This document shows, piece after piece, positions 6,282-7,749 of a DNA stretch of 7,749 nt. The DNA comes from Acidobacteriaceae bacterium. GTDB taxonomy: Bacteria; Acidobacteriota; Terriglobia; Terriglobales; Acidobacteriaceae. A program made the position numbers and the translations under genes. Below the pieces are notes generated by a model. It did not search any database, was not told where the DNA came from, and saw nothing but the letters and a program-made list of their open reading frames with translations. The DNA lies in NCBI GenBank assembly GCA_003151875.1, contig PLYW01000096.1, positions 1 through 7,749 on the forward strand. The letters are read 5' to 3'. The first letter of the stretch is position 1. Every line of letters begins with the position of its first letter.

Positions 6282-7529
6282 CTACTCCTGCCTCAGCGCG
6301 TCCACCGGTTGCAGCAGCGCGGCTTTGCGGGCGGGATAGAGACCCGCAAAAATTCCGGCGAGCGCCAGGGTTCCAATGGCTACTGTCGCCGACATGTACG
6401 ACATAGTCGGAGGATCGAAACCCGGCACCTGTCCCATGCCGCTCATCAGGTGCATGAGAAGCGCAGCCCCACCCATGCCGATGGCTCCGCTCATCAGGGT
6501 GAGGAAGGCGCCTTCCAGAAAGAACTGCAACAGGATGCTGTGGTTGGTTGCGCCCAACGCTTTGCGCAAGCCGATCTCGCGGGTACGCTCGCTCACCGCC
6601 ACCAGCATGATGTTGACGATGCCGATTGCGCCCAGGGTCAACGTGACCAGCCCAACTCCGCCGAGGAAAATATCCATCACATCGAAGATCTTGCCCACTG
6701 TCTCCGCGTTCTTGACGGTGTCCCAGTCCTCGAAAGCATCTTCATTGCGCCAATCGAAGCCGTGATTGCGGGCGACGATCTTGCGCACCTCCTGACGGGC
6801 AATCTCGTGCTCTGCGCGCACCCGCGGACGATAGTTCAAGAACGAGACGGCGTCCTGCTGCTGTTCCCCGGCCAGGGGGAAGAACTGGTGCATCATGGTG
6901 TAAGTAAGGAAGACGCGATTGTTGGTCGCGTTGTCATCGCCGTGGCCTACCCGCTGCACTACCCCCACAACCTCGAAGCGAATGCCATTCAGCAGGATCG
7001 CGCTGCCCACTGCAGTTCTGCCGCCGGGAAACAGGTTTTTTACCATTTCGTCTCCCACCACGCACACGAACCGCTTCTGGGTGTCGTCGGCATCATTGAG
7101 CCAGCGGCCGCTGTCGAGCGGCAGGTAGCGAATGGTGTTGAAGTGCGGAGGCACGCCGACCACCTCGCCGTTGGTGTTACCGTAGTCGCTGACTTCGCGA
7201 ATGTCCTGCCTTCGCAACACGGGCGCAACCGCGCGCACGTGCGGGGCCTCGCGCTGAATATCAAGATAATCCTGATAGGTGAGGCGATACTCGCGACCGG
7301 AGCTCATGTTGCCTGCGACCGCCGGGGCCCTTCCGGGAAACATGAACATGATGTCTTCGCCGAGCGAGTTCAGCTCGCGCCGGTTGCCCGAGCGGAATCC
7401 CTCTCCCAGTCCCACCAGCAGCAAGAGCGACCCCACCCCCCACGCGATGCCAAACATGGTCAGGAACGAGCGTAGCTTGTGCGCCCACAAGGTTCGCAAC
7501 ATCTGTCGCAGGATCTCGAAAAATAGCAT
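6282..7529 (-). CDS. MacB/FtsX-type ABC transporter permease (first of pair)
   Basis: A 415-residue paralogue of the downstream gene with the same layout: membrane segment about 21-43, periplasmic MacB_PCD-like domain about 45-280, and membrane segments at about 285-311, 333-360 and 380-400. The FtsX-type coupling motif SERTREIGLRKALGA (313-327) and the C-terminal GLYPARKAALLQPVDALRQE are present. No nucleotide-binding domain is fused, unlike E. coli MacB, and no ATPase gene occurs in the 220 bp visible upstream. The start at 7529 has only a poor ribosome binding site. An in-frame ATG nine codons later (Met10) also lacks one, so the exact start is uncertain. The two sequences differ enough outside the core motifs to suggest an obligate heterodimer rather than a recent duplication. 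Confidence 0.92.
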   Translation of the reverse strand: MLFFEILRQMLRTLWAHKLRSFLTMFGIAWGVGSLLLLVGLGEGFRSGNRRELNSLGEDIMFMFPGRAPAVAGNMSSGREYRLTYQDYLDIQREAPHVRAVAPVLRRQDIREVSDYGNTNGEVVGVPPHFNTIRYLPLDSGRWLNDADDTQKRFVCVVGDEMVKNLFPGGRTAVGSAILLNGIRFEVVGVVQRVGHGDDNATNNRVFLTYTMMHQFFPLAGEQQQDAVSFLNYRPRVRAEHEIARQEVRKIVARNHGFDWRNEDAFEDWDTVKNAETVGKIFDVMDIFLGGVGLVTLTLGAIGIVNIMLVAVSERTREIGLRKALGATNHSILLQFFLEGAFLTLMSGAIGMGGAALLMHLMSGMGQVPGFDPPTMSYMSATVAIGTLALAGIFAGLYPARKAALLQPVDALRQE

Positions 7530-7749
7530 CGCGGTGGACCGGGACTGCCGCCCTCTTAAGTTATACGCAAGTGCTGGAGGCTTGGTTCCTGAATCGTCGA
7601 ACTGCCAACCTCATATTGGACAACAAAGGACCTTGCAACGATAGCAACCTGTGATCAGTAACAGAATGTTCATCGTGAGTTGCACAAAGTTGTGGAAAAA
7701 GGTACCTGGGCTCTCCTCCGGGCGGCGGATTCGTTTATAGTTGAAGCTG
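7530..7749. other. Non-coding DNA upstream of the permease operon
   Basis: I see no gene in these 220 bases. They hold the weak promoter candidates at 7560-7638 and a CTGT-N8-ACAG gapped palindrome at 7649-7664. A TATAGT at 7736-7741 on the plus strand could be a -10 for a gene beyond the right edge but has no matching -35. Confidence 0.55.
7560..7638 (-). promoter_or_regulatory. Weak promoter candidates for the permease operon
   Basis: Two possibilities read leftward. TTGCAA (7638-7633), a 17-bp spacer and TATGAG (7615-7610) match 4 of 6 bases each and would give a leader of about 74 nt. TATAAC (7565-7560) matches 5 of 6 as a -10 but has no -35. Neither is convincing, and transcription from beyond the window is possible. 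Confidence 0.25.

Noticed and set aside
5473..6339. Open frame of 288 codons on the plus strand
   Set aside because: Antisense shadow of the MacB-like permease, caused by high GC content.
6309..7475. Open frame of 388 codons on the plus strand
   Set aside because: Antisense shadow of the other permease; its His- and Ala-rich composition is typical of complement translation.

Overview
The window looks like chromosomal DNA from a GC-rich Gram-negative bacterium, most likely an acidobacterium. That assignment is an inference. It rests on the style of the large Big_2/beta-propeller lipoprotein, on a pair of MacB-type permeases without a fused ATPase, and on the ribH-nusB gene pair. No rRNA, tRNA, transposase or CRISPR array was seen.

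Layout. Positions 1-236 (minus strand) hold the first 78 codons of rpsL (ribosomal protein S12); the rest of the gene lies beyond the left edge. Positions 237-981 are non-coding and separate two divergent genes. A good sigma70-type promoter (TTGACG-N17-TATATT, 738-710) points left toward rpsL and implies a leader of roughly 465 nt. A second, weaker promoter (TTGCCG-N17-TACACT, 884-912) points right. Positions 982-3618 (plus strand) encode an 878-residue secreted lipoprotein. It has Ig-like Big domains followed by a beta-propeller, and a repeat array is inserted in the middle of one Big domain. Its 3' end faces nusB across 59 bp.

From 3678 to 7529 everything reads on the minus strand. In order of transcription these are two MacB/FtsX-type ABC permease genes (7529-6282 and 6279-5038, 2 nt apart), then a gene fusing an N-terminal VOC (glyoxalase/bleomycin-resistance fold) domain to riboflavin lumazine synthase RibH (4972-4112), then nusB (4115-3678). 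The RibH fusion and nusB overlap by the ATGA tetranucleotide. A 65-bp gap with an inverted repeat and a possible -10 element lies between the permeases and ribH. Positions 7530-7749 are non-coding upstream DNA with weak promoter candidates.

Working together: RibH makes the last riboflavin intermediate, and NusB acts in rRNA antitermination; ribH-nusB pairing is common in bacteria. The two permeases probably form a heterodimer for efflux or lipoprotein-type export, with an ATPase encoded elsewhere. The points most worth a second look are the VOC-RibH fusion, the A-A-B-B repeat array splitting a Big domain, and the long rpsL leader.
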